Source: AC-32 sp963755635 (GTDB taxonomy: Bacteria; Actinomycetota; Thermoleophilia; Gaiellales; Gaiellaceae). Taken from it: a DNA stretch of 64,000 nt. Below the pieces are notes generated by a model. The model saw only the letters and a program-made list of their open reading frames with translations. It did not search any database and was not told the origin of the DNA. Positions 49,271-57,677 of this stretch are shown here, in pieces (the first letter of the stretch is position 1; each line of letters opens with the position of its first letter). Location of the stretch: NCBI GenBank assembly GCA_963755635.1, contig CAVWKS010000028.1, forward strand, positions 46,779 to 110,778, written 5' to 3'. The position numbers and the translations under genes are program-made.

Positions 49271-50380
49271 TCAGACAACCTGGGCATCGGCCGCCCGGAA
49301 GCGTATGCACTCGGCCGCCAGCGTCGCCCGCGCGAGAGCCTGCTCGCGGGTGGCGCCGGTCGCGAGCAGCGCCCCGGCCCGGTCGGAACCGCGATACGAC
49401 CGCACCCAGCGGACGCCGCGGATCGCCGCGGCCTGCTCGAGCCCGTCCGGCTCGCCCTCGGCCGGCAGGAAACGCAGGCAGGCGCCGCCCACCCGCCGCC
49501 TGCCCCGCAGACGGCGGTCGGAGACCGGCTCGCCTAGCGCCGCCGAGAGCGCGAGCCCGTCGAGGTCGACTCCGACGGCGGCATGGCAGAGGTCCGCGTC
49601 GTGCCCGCCGCCGAGCCGCGCGGAGAGCTCCAGCACCTTCGGGCCGTCCTGATCCATGCTGATCCGGGTGACGGTCGGGCCGTTCCGGATTCCGAGCGCG
49701 ACGGCGGCCTGGCGCGCGAGCGCGTTCGCGGGACGCGCGTGCTCGCTCTCCCAGACGTCCACGAGCGGCGCGCGGTCGGTGACGATCAGTGGGTGGAAGA
49801 CGCCGTCGCGCGAGAACGCGCTCACGCTCACGACCGGCGACTCTGCAAGCTCCTCGACGAGGCAGAGACCCGTCCTCGAGCCGTGCAGAGCGGCCTTGAC
49901 CGCCGTGCGGAGCTCTCTCGAGGAGCGGACGACGGCGCGGGCGCGGCGGCCCTGGCGGTCAGGAGGGCGAACGATGCACGGGACGCCGACCACCTCGTCC
50001 GGGGTCGAGACGACCCGCCAGCGGGTCTGCGGGACGCCGGCCTCGGCGAGCCGCTCGCGCTGGCGGAGCTTCGAGGTCGAGAGGACGGCGGTCTCCGGCG
50101 AGAGCGGGTGCGGGAGGCTGAGGCGGGCGGCGATACGGGCGGCGGCGCCGACGGGCTGGTCGGCGCCCGGGGCGATCACTGCGTCGATGCGCTCCGCCTC
50201 GGCGAGCCGCTCGAGAGCCGGCTCGTCGTCGACGGGGACGATCGCGCGCCGGTCGGCGTACGCAAAGCCGGGCGCGCCCGGATCGCGGTCGACCGCGATC
50301 ACGAACAGCCCACGGGCCCGCGCGGCCTCGAGCAAACCGAGCTGCGCAGCCCCCGCCCCGAGCACGAGTAGTCGTTCCAA
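49271..50380 (-). CDS. ATP-grasp ligase (carbamoyl-phosphate-synthetase-like)
   Basis: A 369-aa intact protein starting at TTG 50380. The pre-ATP-grasp Rossmann part is LLVLGAGAAQLGLLEAARAR and VIAVDRDPGAPGFAYADRRA. The grasp part shows SKLRQRERLAEAGVPQTRWR, CIVRPPDRQGRRARAVVRSS, LCLVEELAESPVVSVSAFSR and VLELSARLGGGHDADLCHAA. The 'E-x-x-ARLGGGHD' form is common in PylC/PurK-like amino-acid ligases. It is the first gene of the long minus block. A partner of the same kind (52655) lies on the other side of the divergent promoter, and both open with the same 'lG...sQlgLleqAra' pattern. Confidence 0.82.
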   Translation of the reverse strand: MERLLVLGAGAAQLGLLEAARARGLFVIAVDRDPGAPGFAYADRRAIVPVDDEPALERLAEAERIDAVIAPGADQPVGAAARIAARLSLPHPLSPETAVLSTSKLRQRERLAEAGVPQTRWRVVSTPDEVVGVPCIVRPPDRQGRRARAVVRSSRELRTAVKAALHGSRTGLCLVEELAESPVVSVSAFSRDGVFHPLIVTDRAPLVDVWESEHARPANALARQAAVALGIRNGPTVTRISMDQDGPKVLELSARLGGGHDADLCHAAVGVDLDGLALSAALGEPVSDRRLRGRRRVGGACLRFLPAEGEPDGLEQAAAIRGVRWVRSYRGSDRAGALLATGATREQALARATLAAECIRFRAADAQVV

Positions 50381-50438
50381 CTAGCGACCCATTGTCGCGA
50401 TGGCACGCGACGGTGCCCCTTTCTGAGACAATCCGCGC
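50381..50438. promoter_or_regulatory. divergent promoter region between the 29-50 kb minus block and the + operon
   Basis: 58 bp with a relatively AT-rich centre (ttgtcgcgatggcacgcgac and tctgagacaatccgcgcg). It separates TTG 50380 (minus) from GTG 50439 (plus), so both promoters must overlap here or lie inside the genes. I cannot assign -10/-35 boxes with confidence. Confidence 0.35.
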
Positions 50439-51299
50439 GTGCCCACGGTCCTTGGGGAGCGGATCGACGAGCTTCGCGCCGACCGGAGTCACGGCGGAAG
50501 CTGGATGGCTCGGCGCGCCGTCGAGGCTCTCGTGCACGTCGCCGACGAGCAGGCCGCAAGCGGGCAGGAACTCCTCGACCATCTTCTCTCCGCCGGCCAG
50601 GAGCTCGCGTCCAGCCGCCCGGGGATCGGCGCGGTCGCCGGCGCGGTCGGCCGGGTGCTAGCCGCGGCTCAGCGCGAGGCGCACCTCGAGCCCGAGCAAC
50701 TGCAGCAGGTCGTACGCGAGGAGGCCCAGTCGCTCGTCGACGGCGCGAACCGCGCGGCCGCCTCGATCGCGATCCAACTCCAGGAGCGGCTCACCGACGC
50801 TGTCGTCCTGACGCACTCCGCGTCGGCGACCGTTCGCGAGGCGCTGCTGCGCTTCCCGCCCGAACGCGTGATCTGCACCGTCTCGGGGCCGCAGGAAGAG
50901 GGCCGCGCGTTCGCGCACGAGCTGCGCGACGCGGGGCTCGAGGTCGAGCTGGTCGACGACGCCGTGGCACCCGCGCAGCTCGAGTGGGCGACGCTGCTGC
51001 TGCTCGGCGCTGACACGGTCTACCGCTGCGGGACACTCTGCAACAAGTCCGGAACCCGGGCGCTGGCCGAGGCTGCGGACGCGGCAGGCGTGCCGGCGAT
51101 CGTCGCGTGCGAGGTGCTCAAGCTCGCCCCGATCGACGTCGCTGATGCGCCGGGAGTCGGCGACCGTGAGCTGACGCCGCCCGAGCTGATCGACAGCGTC
51201 TTCACCGAGGAAGGCTCCTTCCAGCCGGAGGACGTCGCCGCGCTCGTAGACCGAACGCCGTTCCTCCGCGAGGGCTACGCCCTCCTGCGCCGCGGCTGA
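50439..51299 (+). CDS. eIF2B/IF-2B-like isomerase-family protein
   Basis: A 286-aa intact protein of the family that includes eIF2B subunits, methylthioribose-1-phosphate isomerase and ribose-1,5-bisphosphate isomerase. An N-terminal helical domain (GGSWMARRAVEALVHVADEQ, then EEAQSLVDGANRAAA) precedes the Rossmann-like part: AVVLTHSASATVREALLRFP, RVICTVSGPQEEGRAFAHEL, TLLLLGADTVYRCGTLCNKS and GTRALAEAADAAGVPAIVAC. The 'lTHs.S.tv' loop has Ser where the isomerases usually have Cys, as in eIF2B-type members, so catalysis by the standard mechanism is doubtful. The Asp of GADTV is kept. Its place between an ATP-grasp and an epimerase suggests a sugar-phosphate or nucleotide-sugar role. Confidence 0.8.
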   Translation: MPTVLGERIDELRADRSHGGSWMARRAVEALVHVADEQAASGQELLDHLLSAGQELASSRPGIGAVAGAVGRVLAAAQREAHLEPEQLQQVVREEAQSLVDGANRAAASIAIQLQERLTDAVVLTHSASATVREALLRFPPERVICTVSGPQEEGRAFAHELRDAGLEVELVDDAVAPAQLEWATLLLLGADTVYRCGTLCNKSGTRALAEAADAAGVPAIVACEVLKLAPIDVADAPGVGDRELTPPELIDSVFTEEGSFQPEDVAALVDRTPFLREGYALLRRG

Positions 51300-51303
51300 C
51301 TGC

Positions 51304-51771
51304 CTACGAGATCGAGTCCTCCGGGAGCGGGATCAGGCGGGCTCGGTCTCTGACGTCCTGCATGAGGGTCAGCGCGCGGCGGGCGTCGACGACCGAGCGG
51401 TTCCAGGCGCTCGCGTAGGCCGCGCTTCCAGGCGGCTGGTCGAGCGCGCGGACCCGCGCGGTGAGGCCGTCGACAAGCAGCTTCTTCGCGCGGCCGGTCT
51501 CACCCGTCGCCCGGTCGGCTCGTAGACGCGTGAGAGCGGCCTCGACGACGCTGCGGAACGAGCGGGCCTGAGCCGCCAGCCCGCGACGGTCACGGAAGGC
51601 GATCTCGTAGGCGGTCAGAGCGCGGCTGACCGGCTCGTAGTCGGCGACCAGGCGCTGCTGCTGCACGTCTAGCTGGCGGAACGTGAGCTTCGGAGCCGGC
51701 GGCGGAGGCGGCGGTCCCGGCTTGTTCGAGCCATGGCAGCCGGCCAGCGCCAGCACGCCCAGGAGCGCCAA
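51304..51771 (-). CDS. small lipoprotein, hypothetical
   Basis: About 155 aa. A hydrophobic run LALLGVLALAGCHGSNKPGP shows a lipobox (LAGC), so the mature protein would be lipid-anchored outside the membrane. It then has a proline-rich linker and an all-helical region: LTFRQLDVQQQRLVADYEPV, SFRSVVEAALTRLRADRATG, RAKKLLVDGLTARVRALDQP. No family is recognised. No ATG or GTG is in frame; TTG 51771 is the only standard start but leaves an unusually short signal peptide, so a small indel upstream is possible. It is convergent with the eIF2B-like gene (4 bases apart). Confidence 0.55.
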   Translation of the reverse strand: MALLGVLALAGCHGSNKPGPPPPPPAPKLTFRQLDVQQQRLVADYEPVSRALTAYEIAFRDRRGLAAQARSFRSVVEAALTRLRADRATGETGRAKKLLVDGLTARVRALDQPPGSAAYASAWNRSVVDARRALTLMQDVRDRARLIPLPEDSIS

Positions 51772-51795
51772 GGCGCGCCAGTAGACTCGCCCGCG

Positions 51796-52658
51796 ATGAG
51801 AGTCCTGGTCACGGGAGCGTCGGGCTTCGTCGGGCGCGCGCTCATGGATGAGCTGCGTCACGGAGAGCGAGCTTACGAGGTCTCCGCGCTGCCGCGGGAC
51901 GCCGGCGATCTCGCCGACGAGGGCGTCGCCGAGCGTGCCCTCGCCGAGACGAAGCCGGACGCAGTCGTGCACGCAGCCGCGCGGATCGGCGTCGTCCGCT
52001 GCGACGAGGAGCCCGAGCTCGCTCTCCGCTCCAACGCCCTCGCCACGATCCAGGTCGCACGCGCCTGCGCGCCGCACGGCACCCGCCTGGCGTACATCTC
52101 GACCACAGACGTCTACGGCCCGACCCCCGTCGCCGACGAGGAGACACCGCCGGCCCCGACCAGCCTCTACACGCTGACGAAGCTCTGGGCGAGCAGGCCG
52201 CGCAGCTCTACGCGCCGAACCGGCTACTGATCCTGCGCCTCGCGAGCCCTTACGGCCCAGGCGTGGACACCGGCCAGGGCAAGGGCGCGCTCCCGACGCT
52301 GCTCCGCCAGGCCCAGGGAGGCGAGCGGATGCCGGTCTTCCGCGGTGAGGCGCGAAGCTGGTGCTGGATCGGAGACATCGTGCGCGGGGTGCGGGTCGCG
52401 CTCGACTCCGGCAGCGAGGGCATCTTCAACGTCGGCACCGACGCCGACCCGGTCGCGATCGCAGACGTCGCGCGGCTTGCCTGCGAGCTCGTCGGCGCCT
52501 CGAAGGAGCTGATCGACGAGGTCGAGCCGCCGCCGGGCCGGGTCTCGCCGAGGATCTCGATCGAGCGGCTCCGCGCCCTGGGCTGGGAGCCGGAGGTCGG
52601 CCTGGAGGAAGGCATGCGCCTGATGCTCGAGGCCTGGCAAGCGGCGCCCGCGGCGTGA
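51796..52658 (+). CDS. NAD-dependent epimerase/dehydratase (one frameshift)
   Basis: About 287 aa. ATG 51796 opens RVLVTGASGFVGRALMDELR, then VVHAAARIGVVRCDEEPELA, LAYISTTDVYGPTPVADEET and SLYTLTKLW (Tyr-x3-Lys). After a break near 52190 come LLILRLASPYGPGVDTGQGK, RSWCWIGDIVRGVRVALDSG and IFNVGTDADPVAIADVARLA. It is an extended SDR acting on a nucleotide sugar, of the UDP-glucose epimerase / dTDP-rhamnose reductase type. It overlaps the next GTG by GTGA. The exact reaction cannot be given. Confidence 0.8.
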
Positions 52659-53857
52659 GGCGCGCGTTCGTCCTCGTCGGGGGCTCCCGTTCGCAGCTCG
52701 GGCTGCTCGAGCAGGCGCGCGCGCTGGGGCATCAGGTCTGCGTTGTGGACGGCGCCGAGACCGCGCCGCTCCTCGCCGACGCGGACATCGGGATCGTGCG
52801 GAACTTCGTCGAGGTCGACGCAGTGGTCGACGACCTGCGCGCCCGCGAGATCGAGCCGGTCGCGGTGGCGACGATGGGCTCCGACCAGGCCGTCCTGCCG
52901 ACCGCGCGCCTGGCTGAGCGCCTCGGTCTCCCCGGCCTGCCCGTACGAACGGCCGAGATCGTTGCGGACAAGCGCAAGATGCGCGCGGCGTTCCAGGAGG
53001 CCGGCGTCCCCGCCGCCGCCGGCCGCGAGGTCACCAGCGTCGAGGATGCCGCCGAGGCGTTCCAGGTCACGGGGCCGGCCGTCCTCAAGCCCGTCGACGG
53101 CTCCGCGCAACGCGGGGTCACCGAGGTTCGCTCGGCGGCCGAGCTTCCGGCCGCCTTCGAGCGGGCGCTCGCGGCCTCGCGCACCGGCGCCGTCGTGCTC
53201 GACCAGTACCTCGAAGGCGACGAGTTCACGATCAATGGCTTCCTGCTCGACGGCGAGTACTTCCCGATGAGCATCACCAAGCGGCTGCTGCACCCGCCGC
53301 CGCCGCTCGGCGTCTGCATCGCGCACCGCTACCCGTCAGGCCTCTCGCCCGAGCGCGAAGGCGAGCTCTTCCGCATCGCCCGTCTGGCGAGCGAGGCCGT
53401 CGGCATCGAGACGGGGCCATCGTACGTGCAAGTCCGCGAGTCGTTCGTGATCGAGGTCGGTGCCCGCCTCGGGGGCGGCAAGGACGCCGAGCTCGCCAAG
53501 CTCGTGACCGGTTTCGACGCGGTTCGGGCCAACACGCTCTGGGCGCTCGACGAGCTCTCGGCGGACGACCTCCGCCGCGGCGAAGCGACCGCGGGCACCG
53601 GCCAGGTGCGCTTCGTCGTCGCGCCTCCAGGGCGCATCGTCCGGCTCAACACGGAGCCGGCGCTCGAGCTCGACGGCGTCCACGAAGCCGGTTTCTACTG
53701 GCGCGAGGGGATGATGCTGCCGCCGCTGACCTCCGGCGCCGAGCGCCTCGGCTACCTCGTCCTGACCGCGGCCGGCGAGGACGAGCTCGACGACCTGACC
53801 GACCGCGCGCTCAAGGCGCTCGACGTCGAGATCGCGGTCGAGCGCGTCCCCGCGTGA
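52655..53857 (+). CDS. ATP-grasp ligase
   Basis: A 400-aa intact protein starting at GTG 52655. It shows AFVLVGGSRSQLGLLEQARA, MGSDQAVLPTARLAERLGLP, ADKRKMRAAFQEAGVPAAAG, AVLKPVDGSAQRGVTEVRSA (the ATP-binding lysine), VVLDQYLEGDEFTINGFLLD, SFVIEVGARLGGGKDAELAK and a C-terminal beta domain VRFVVAPPGRIVRLNTEPAL. It is complete for the carboxylate-amine ligase group. It probably couples an amino acid or other acid to an amine on a sugar or nucleotide sugar, given the epimerase before it and the GT4 after it (both by stop-start overlap). Confidence 0.83.
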   Translation: MRRAFVLVGGSRSQLGLLEQARALGHQVCVVDGAETAPLLADADIGIVRNFVEVDAVVDDLRAREIEPVAVATMGSDQAVLPTARLAERLGLPGLPVRTAEIVADKRKMRAAFQEAGVPAAAGREVTSVEDAAEAFQVTGPAVLKPVDGSAQRGVTEVRSAAELPAAFERALAASRTGAVVLDQYLEGDEFTINGFLLDGEYFPMSITKRLLHPPPPLGVCIAHRYPSGLSPEREGELFRIARLASEAVGIETGPSYVQVRESFVIEVGARLGGGKDAELAKLVTGFDAVRANTLWALDELSADDLRRGEATAGTGQVRFVVAPPGRIVRLNTEPALELDGVHEAGFYWREGMMLPPLTSGAERLGYLVLTAAGEDELDDLTDRALKALDVEIAVERVPA

Positions 53858-54840
53858 GAGTCCTCCACTCGCCGATCAACATCGCCGGCGGGCCGGGCGC
53901 GATCTCGCAGGGGCTGCGCGAGCTCGGCGTCGAGAGCACCCTGCTCGTCTTCAACGAGCGGCCCTTCGAGCGCGGATTCGACGTCAACCTCGAGCTCCGC
54001 GACACGAGCAAGGTCTCCAGCGTCCCGTTCAACCTTCCACGGCAGCTGAAGGCGTTCGCCTGGGCGCTGCGGCACTTCGACGTCTTCCATTTCCACGCCG
54101 GGCTGACGCTGCTGCCGCGCAAGCTGAACCTGCCGGCGCTCGAGCTCGCGCGCAAGGGGATCGTCTTCCAGTCGTGGGGCTCGGACCTGCGCAGCCGGAG
54201 CGCCTCCGAGGTGAATTACTTGCGCTCCGCCGATGCGGTGATCGTCGGCAGCTACCTGACCAGACGGCTCGCGCCGCGCGGCCGCTGGCCCGAGTACGAC
54301 GTCGTCCATCCCGCGCTGGTGCTCACCGATTGGGAGCCGTCACCCACGGAGCCCGGCGCCGTGCTGCGGGTCGCGCACGCGCCGAGCAAGCGCGCGGTCA
54401 AGGGCACCGACACCGTGCTCGCCGCGGTCGAATCGCTCCGCGCGCGCGGCGCTCCGATCGAGCTCGACCTGATCGAGGGCGTCCCGAACCGCGAAGCGCG
54501 GCTGCGCTACGCGGCCGCCGACGTCGTCATCGACCAGCTCCGGATCGGCTGGTACGGAATGCTCGCGATCGAGTCGATGGCGCTCGCGAAGCCGGTCGTC
54601 GTGCACCTCGACGAGGAGGCCGCCGCCGAGACCGAGGAGGCGTTCGGCCTGGAGCTGCCGCTCGTTCGAGCCTCCGAGGCCGACGTCGAGGAGGTTCTCG
54701 CCGGCCTCGTCGAGACGCGCGAGACGCTGCCCGCGCTCGGGCGACGCAGCCGCGCTTACGTCGAGCGGGTGCACGGGCACCTGATGGTCGCCGGGCAGAT
54801 GCTGGAGATCTACGAGCGCGTCACGCCGTCGAGCTCGTAG
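53854..54840 (+). CDS. GT4-like glycosyltransferase
   Basis: A 328-aa intact protein (GTG 53854). It reads RVLHSPINIAGGPGAISQGL, VFHFHAGLTLLPRKLNLPAL, IVFQSWGSDLRSRSASEVNY, LRVAHAPSKRAVKGTDTVLA, DVVIDQLRIGWYGMLAIESM and ALAKPVVVHLDEEAAAETEE. It has the GT-B two-domain layout. The donor motif is the shorter form D-Q-L-x-x-G-W-Y-G-x-x-x-x-E seen in CapM-like and Wzx-linked GT4 variants. It ends the + operon begun at 50439. The last 31 bases overlap the convergent solute-binding gene. Confidence 0.82.
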   Translation: MRVLHSPINIAGGPGAISQGLRELGVESTLLVFNERPFERGFDVNLELRDTSKVSSVPFNLPRQLKAFAWALRHFDVFHFHAGLTLLPRKLNLPALELARKGIVFQSWGSDLRSRSASEVNYLRSADAVIVGSYLTRRLAPRGRWPEYDVVHPALVLTDWEPSPTEPGAVLRVAHAPSKRAVKGTDTVLAAVESLRARGAPIELDLIEGVPNREARLRYAAADVVIDQLRIGWYGMLAIESMALAKPVVVHLDEEAAAETEEAFGLELPLVRASEADVEEVLAGLVETRETLPALGRRSRAYVERVHGHLMVAGQMLEIYERVTPSSS

Positions 54841-56189
54841 TAGCCGATCGGCGACCACGAGAACCCGTGTACGCCCGGCTTGAGCCAGACGTACTCGGGC
54901 GGGTTCGCGAGCGGCACCGCAGGCACCGCCGGGCGAAGCTTCTCGCCGAGCAGCTCCCGCTCGATCGCGTGGCGCTTCCCGTCGTCGAGCGTGCGCACGG
55001 CGCGGCGCATCAGCGCGTCGTAGCTCGGATCGCACCAGTGCGCGACGTTGAACGCGCTCCCGCACGGAAAGAGGTCGAGGAAGTTGTACTCGTCGAAGAT
55101 CTTCGGGCTCCAGCCCGACAGAACGAGGTCTCCGCCGGGGCCGGCCTTCGGGTCGACCGCGACGTTGGCGAGGGCCAGCGCCGCCCGGATCCGGCCGACC
55201 GTTCTCGGCGCGAGCGCATCGCGAGGGTCGTAGCCGAGGGTCAAGCGGAGCGGGCGCAGGCGGCCGTTCGTGACGAGCGCGTTGGAGACGACCGCGTCGT
55301 GTCCAGGCATCGCGGGCGGGTCGAGCTCGTTCAGGCTCGCGTCTCCTACCTTGCCGGCGATCGTCGCGCGGTCCAGCTTCGACAGGTTCTGCGGCAGCCA
55401 GAGAAGCTGCACCGCGAGCGTCGATAGCTTGCGCCAACCGGAGCCAGTGGGCGGCTTCGCCGTCTGCACCCATGGGAGCCCGGGCGGGGCCAGCCCGCGC
55501 GGGAGGATCGCGTCGGCGCCCTTCGTCCGGGTCGAGAGCACGAGGCGGCTCGGCTTCACCGAGCGTGCGTTCCAGTAGTTGAAGTTCCGCTCGAGCACGA
55601 AGCGCTTGGCGAGGCGGAACGGCCCGCTGTAGGCGTCGGCCCGGTAGGGCGCCGCGATCGGGTGCGCAACGAGCTGGTCGAGCCAGGGAACGGGATGCTG
55701 AAGCGTCACGCGCAAGGTGCGATCGTCGGGCGCCTCCACCCCGATGGAGCCGCGGCCGGTCGCGTGGTAGGCGCGGGCCCCGCGGACGATCCCGAGGTCG
55801 GGCCCCGCCAGCGGGGCTTTCGTCGACGGCGCCAGCGCGCGTATCCAGGCGTGCTTGAAGTCGCCGGCGGTCAGGCGGCGGTCGTCGCTCCAGCGCAGAT
55901 TCTTGCGCAGGTGGAAGGTCCAGACGAGGCCGCCCTGCGAGACGTCCCACGACTGCGCGAGGTCCGGCACGACACCTGTTCCCGAGAAGCGCGTCAGCCC
56001 CGCGTAGAGCTCGCGCGCGACGCCGAGCGACGCCATGTCGCCGGCCTTCGCCGGGTCGATCGTCCGCGGCAGCGCCGGTAGCGCCAGCCGCAGCGCGTCA
56101 CCCGACGCATGCTGCGACGAGCCGCACCCGGCGAGCAGCGCGACCGCTACGAGACCAGCTTGTGCCAGACGTTGTCGAGCAGCGTCCAC
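54810..56189 (-). CDS. family 5 solute-binding lipoprotein (oligopeptide/ABC type)
   Basis: A 459-aa intact lipoprotein: GLVAVALLAGCGSSQHASGD carries the lipobox LAGC. The family-5 fold is seen in LPALPRTIDPAKAGDMASLG, ELYAGLTRFSGTGVVPDLAQ, SWDVSQGGLVWTFHLRKNLR, WSDDRRLTAGDFKHAWIRAL and RNFNYWN, ending GFSWSPIGYYELDGVTRS. It should bind an oligopeptide or similar ligand outside the cell. No permease or ATPase gene lies nearby, so an orphan binding or sensing role is likely. GTG 56189 overlaps the upstream gene's end by 43 bases. Confidence 0.85.
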   Translation of the reverse strand: MDAARQRLAQAGLVAVALLAGCGSSQHASGDALRLALPALPRTIDPAKAGDMASLGVARELYAGLTRFSGTGVVPDLAQSWDVSQGGLVWTFHLRKNLRWSDDRRLTAGDFKHAWIRALAPSTKAPLAGPDLGIVRGARAYHATGRGSIGVEAPDDRTLRVTLQHPVPWLDQLVAHPIAAPYRADAYSGPFRLAKRFVLERNFNYWNARSVKPSRLVLSTRTKGADAILPRGLAPPGLPWVQTAKPPTGSGWRKLSTLAVQLLWLPQNLSKLDRATIAGKVGDASLNELDPPAMPGHDAVVSNALVTNGRLRPLRLTLGYDPRDALAPRTVGRIRAALALANVAVDPKAGPGGDLVLSGWSPKIFDEYNFLDLFPCGSAFNVAHWCDPSYDALMRRAVRTLDDGKRHAIERELLGEKLRPAVPAVPLANPPEYVWLKPGVHGFSWSPIGYYELDGVTRS

Positions 56190-57677
56190 GTGAGAGACCT
56201 GCGCATGCGCAGGAAGTCGTAGTTGCCGGTGGCGAAGACCTCGCCGCGTCCCGCGCGCAACCAGACCAGCGCCGCGTTCACGGCGCCGTAGTTGCCGGGG
56301 ATGATCGCCTCGGCCGCGACGAGTGGTCGCGCGGCGTTAGCTCAGGGTGATGCGGTCGCTCTCGGAGCCCGCGTAGCCGAAGGCCTGGCCCGGCCGGATC
56401 CCCGTCCCGCGGAAGAGCCAGCGCACCCGCGCGTAGGCGGCACCGGTGGCGGCCACGTAGCGCGCGGCGTGCGAGCGCGGGAAGCAGCAGCCGTCGTACC
56501 CGACGCCTGCGAGCGCGAAGTCGGAGCGGCCCTCGCGCGCGTCGAAGTCGGTCATGACCATCGCGTTTCGGTCACGCACGAGCTTCACCTGCCGGTAGAA
56601 CGGGTTCGCCTGCAGAAAGGCGAGGTGGCCCCCGCCGTCGCGGTACTCGCGTAGGAGGTCCCAGGTGTGCCGCTCGTAGTACTCGGTGTGGCCTGGGAAG
56701 ACGATCGCCGAGTAACGGCGCAGCGTCGAGAGCGGCAGCCGCCCGAGCTCGACGTCGGTCACGCTCTGCACGCGCGGGTGCCGCGCGCAGAGCCACTGCG
56801 AGAAGGGCGCGGCGGCCTTGTGGTCGTCCTCCTGGCCGCCGGGCAGGATCGGCCCGCGCAGCGAAACGCGCCGCTGGCGCCAGAAGTGGTACCAGCTGTC
56901 GGGAATCCCGTTCGCGTCGGCGTCGTAGGCGTCGTACGCGCGCCAGGTCAGGTAAGGCCAGACGACAAGCGCCGTGTGCAGCGGCGGGTGATCGACCGGA
57001 AACGCGGCGTTGCGGACGACGACCGGCGCCTCGAAGGTGTCGCCCGCCGGATCGCTCACGGCGTAGTGGTAGAGGCCCGAGACGAGACCCTGCGGAAGCT
57101 TCGTCCCGCGGGAGCGCCGCCCCGAGCAGTCCTGCTCCAGCTGGACGGACGCGTGACCGCCGTCCGCCGAGACGGAGAGCGGCGGCCGCGAGCCGGGCTC
57201 GTAGCTCTGCGTGGAGTCGACGAACGCGGCGAGCCGCTCGACGCGCACGACCCGCGGCCGCGCGAGGCAGCCCGAGTAGCGCCAGGGCGGCCGCGAGACC
57301 GTCGCCTCGGCCGCGCCGGGCCGCTGCTCGCGTGGCGGGATGACCGGCGGTAGCTGCCGGCCGCGATCCTTGTAACAGGCCGTCACGAGGTAGGTCCCGT
57401 CGCTCAGCGCGGACGGAGTCCAGTTGAGCGTCCCCGTTCCGCTGACTCCGGTGTGGAGCTCGCGCCAGCCGTGCAGGCGCCCACCCCAGACGTAGGCGAC
57501 CAGGTCGACGCGCGCGCCGGCCCGCACCCGCACGGTGAGCGTGTCGTGCACGCCGTTCCCGTTCGGGCTCACCGCAGCCGGCCCGTACGCCACGAGCACC
57601 GGAGGCGCGATGTCGCGCGCACCCGCGCCGGGGACGACGAGCACGGCCGCCGCGGCGGCCAGTAGGAGGAGCCTCAC
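56147..57677 (-). CDS. secreted DMFase-beta-like (DMFA2 C-terminal) protein (one frameshift)
   Basis: About 510 aa. A signal peptide (LLLLAAAAAVLVVPGAGARD) is followed by a beta-rich domain (VSPNGNGVHDTLTVRVRAG, GTLNWTPSALSDGTYLVTAC) of the FlgD-like kind. Then comes a domain like the C-terminal part of the N,N-dimethylformamidase large subunit: VVWPYLTWRAYDAYDADANG, IPDSWYHFWRQRRVSLRGPI, IVFPGHTEYYERHTWDLLRE and YRDGGGHLAFLQANPFYRQV. The stretch ESDRITLS ends at an in-frame TAA (56339-56337). One base changed there opens the continuation AEAIIPGNYGAVNAALVWLR and SLTWTLLDNVWHKLVS to 56147, which is probably the true end. Function outside the cell unknown. Confidence 0.75.
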
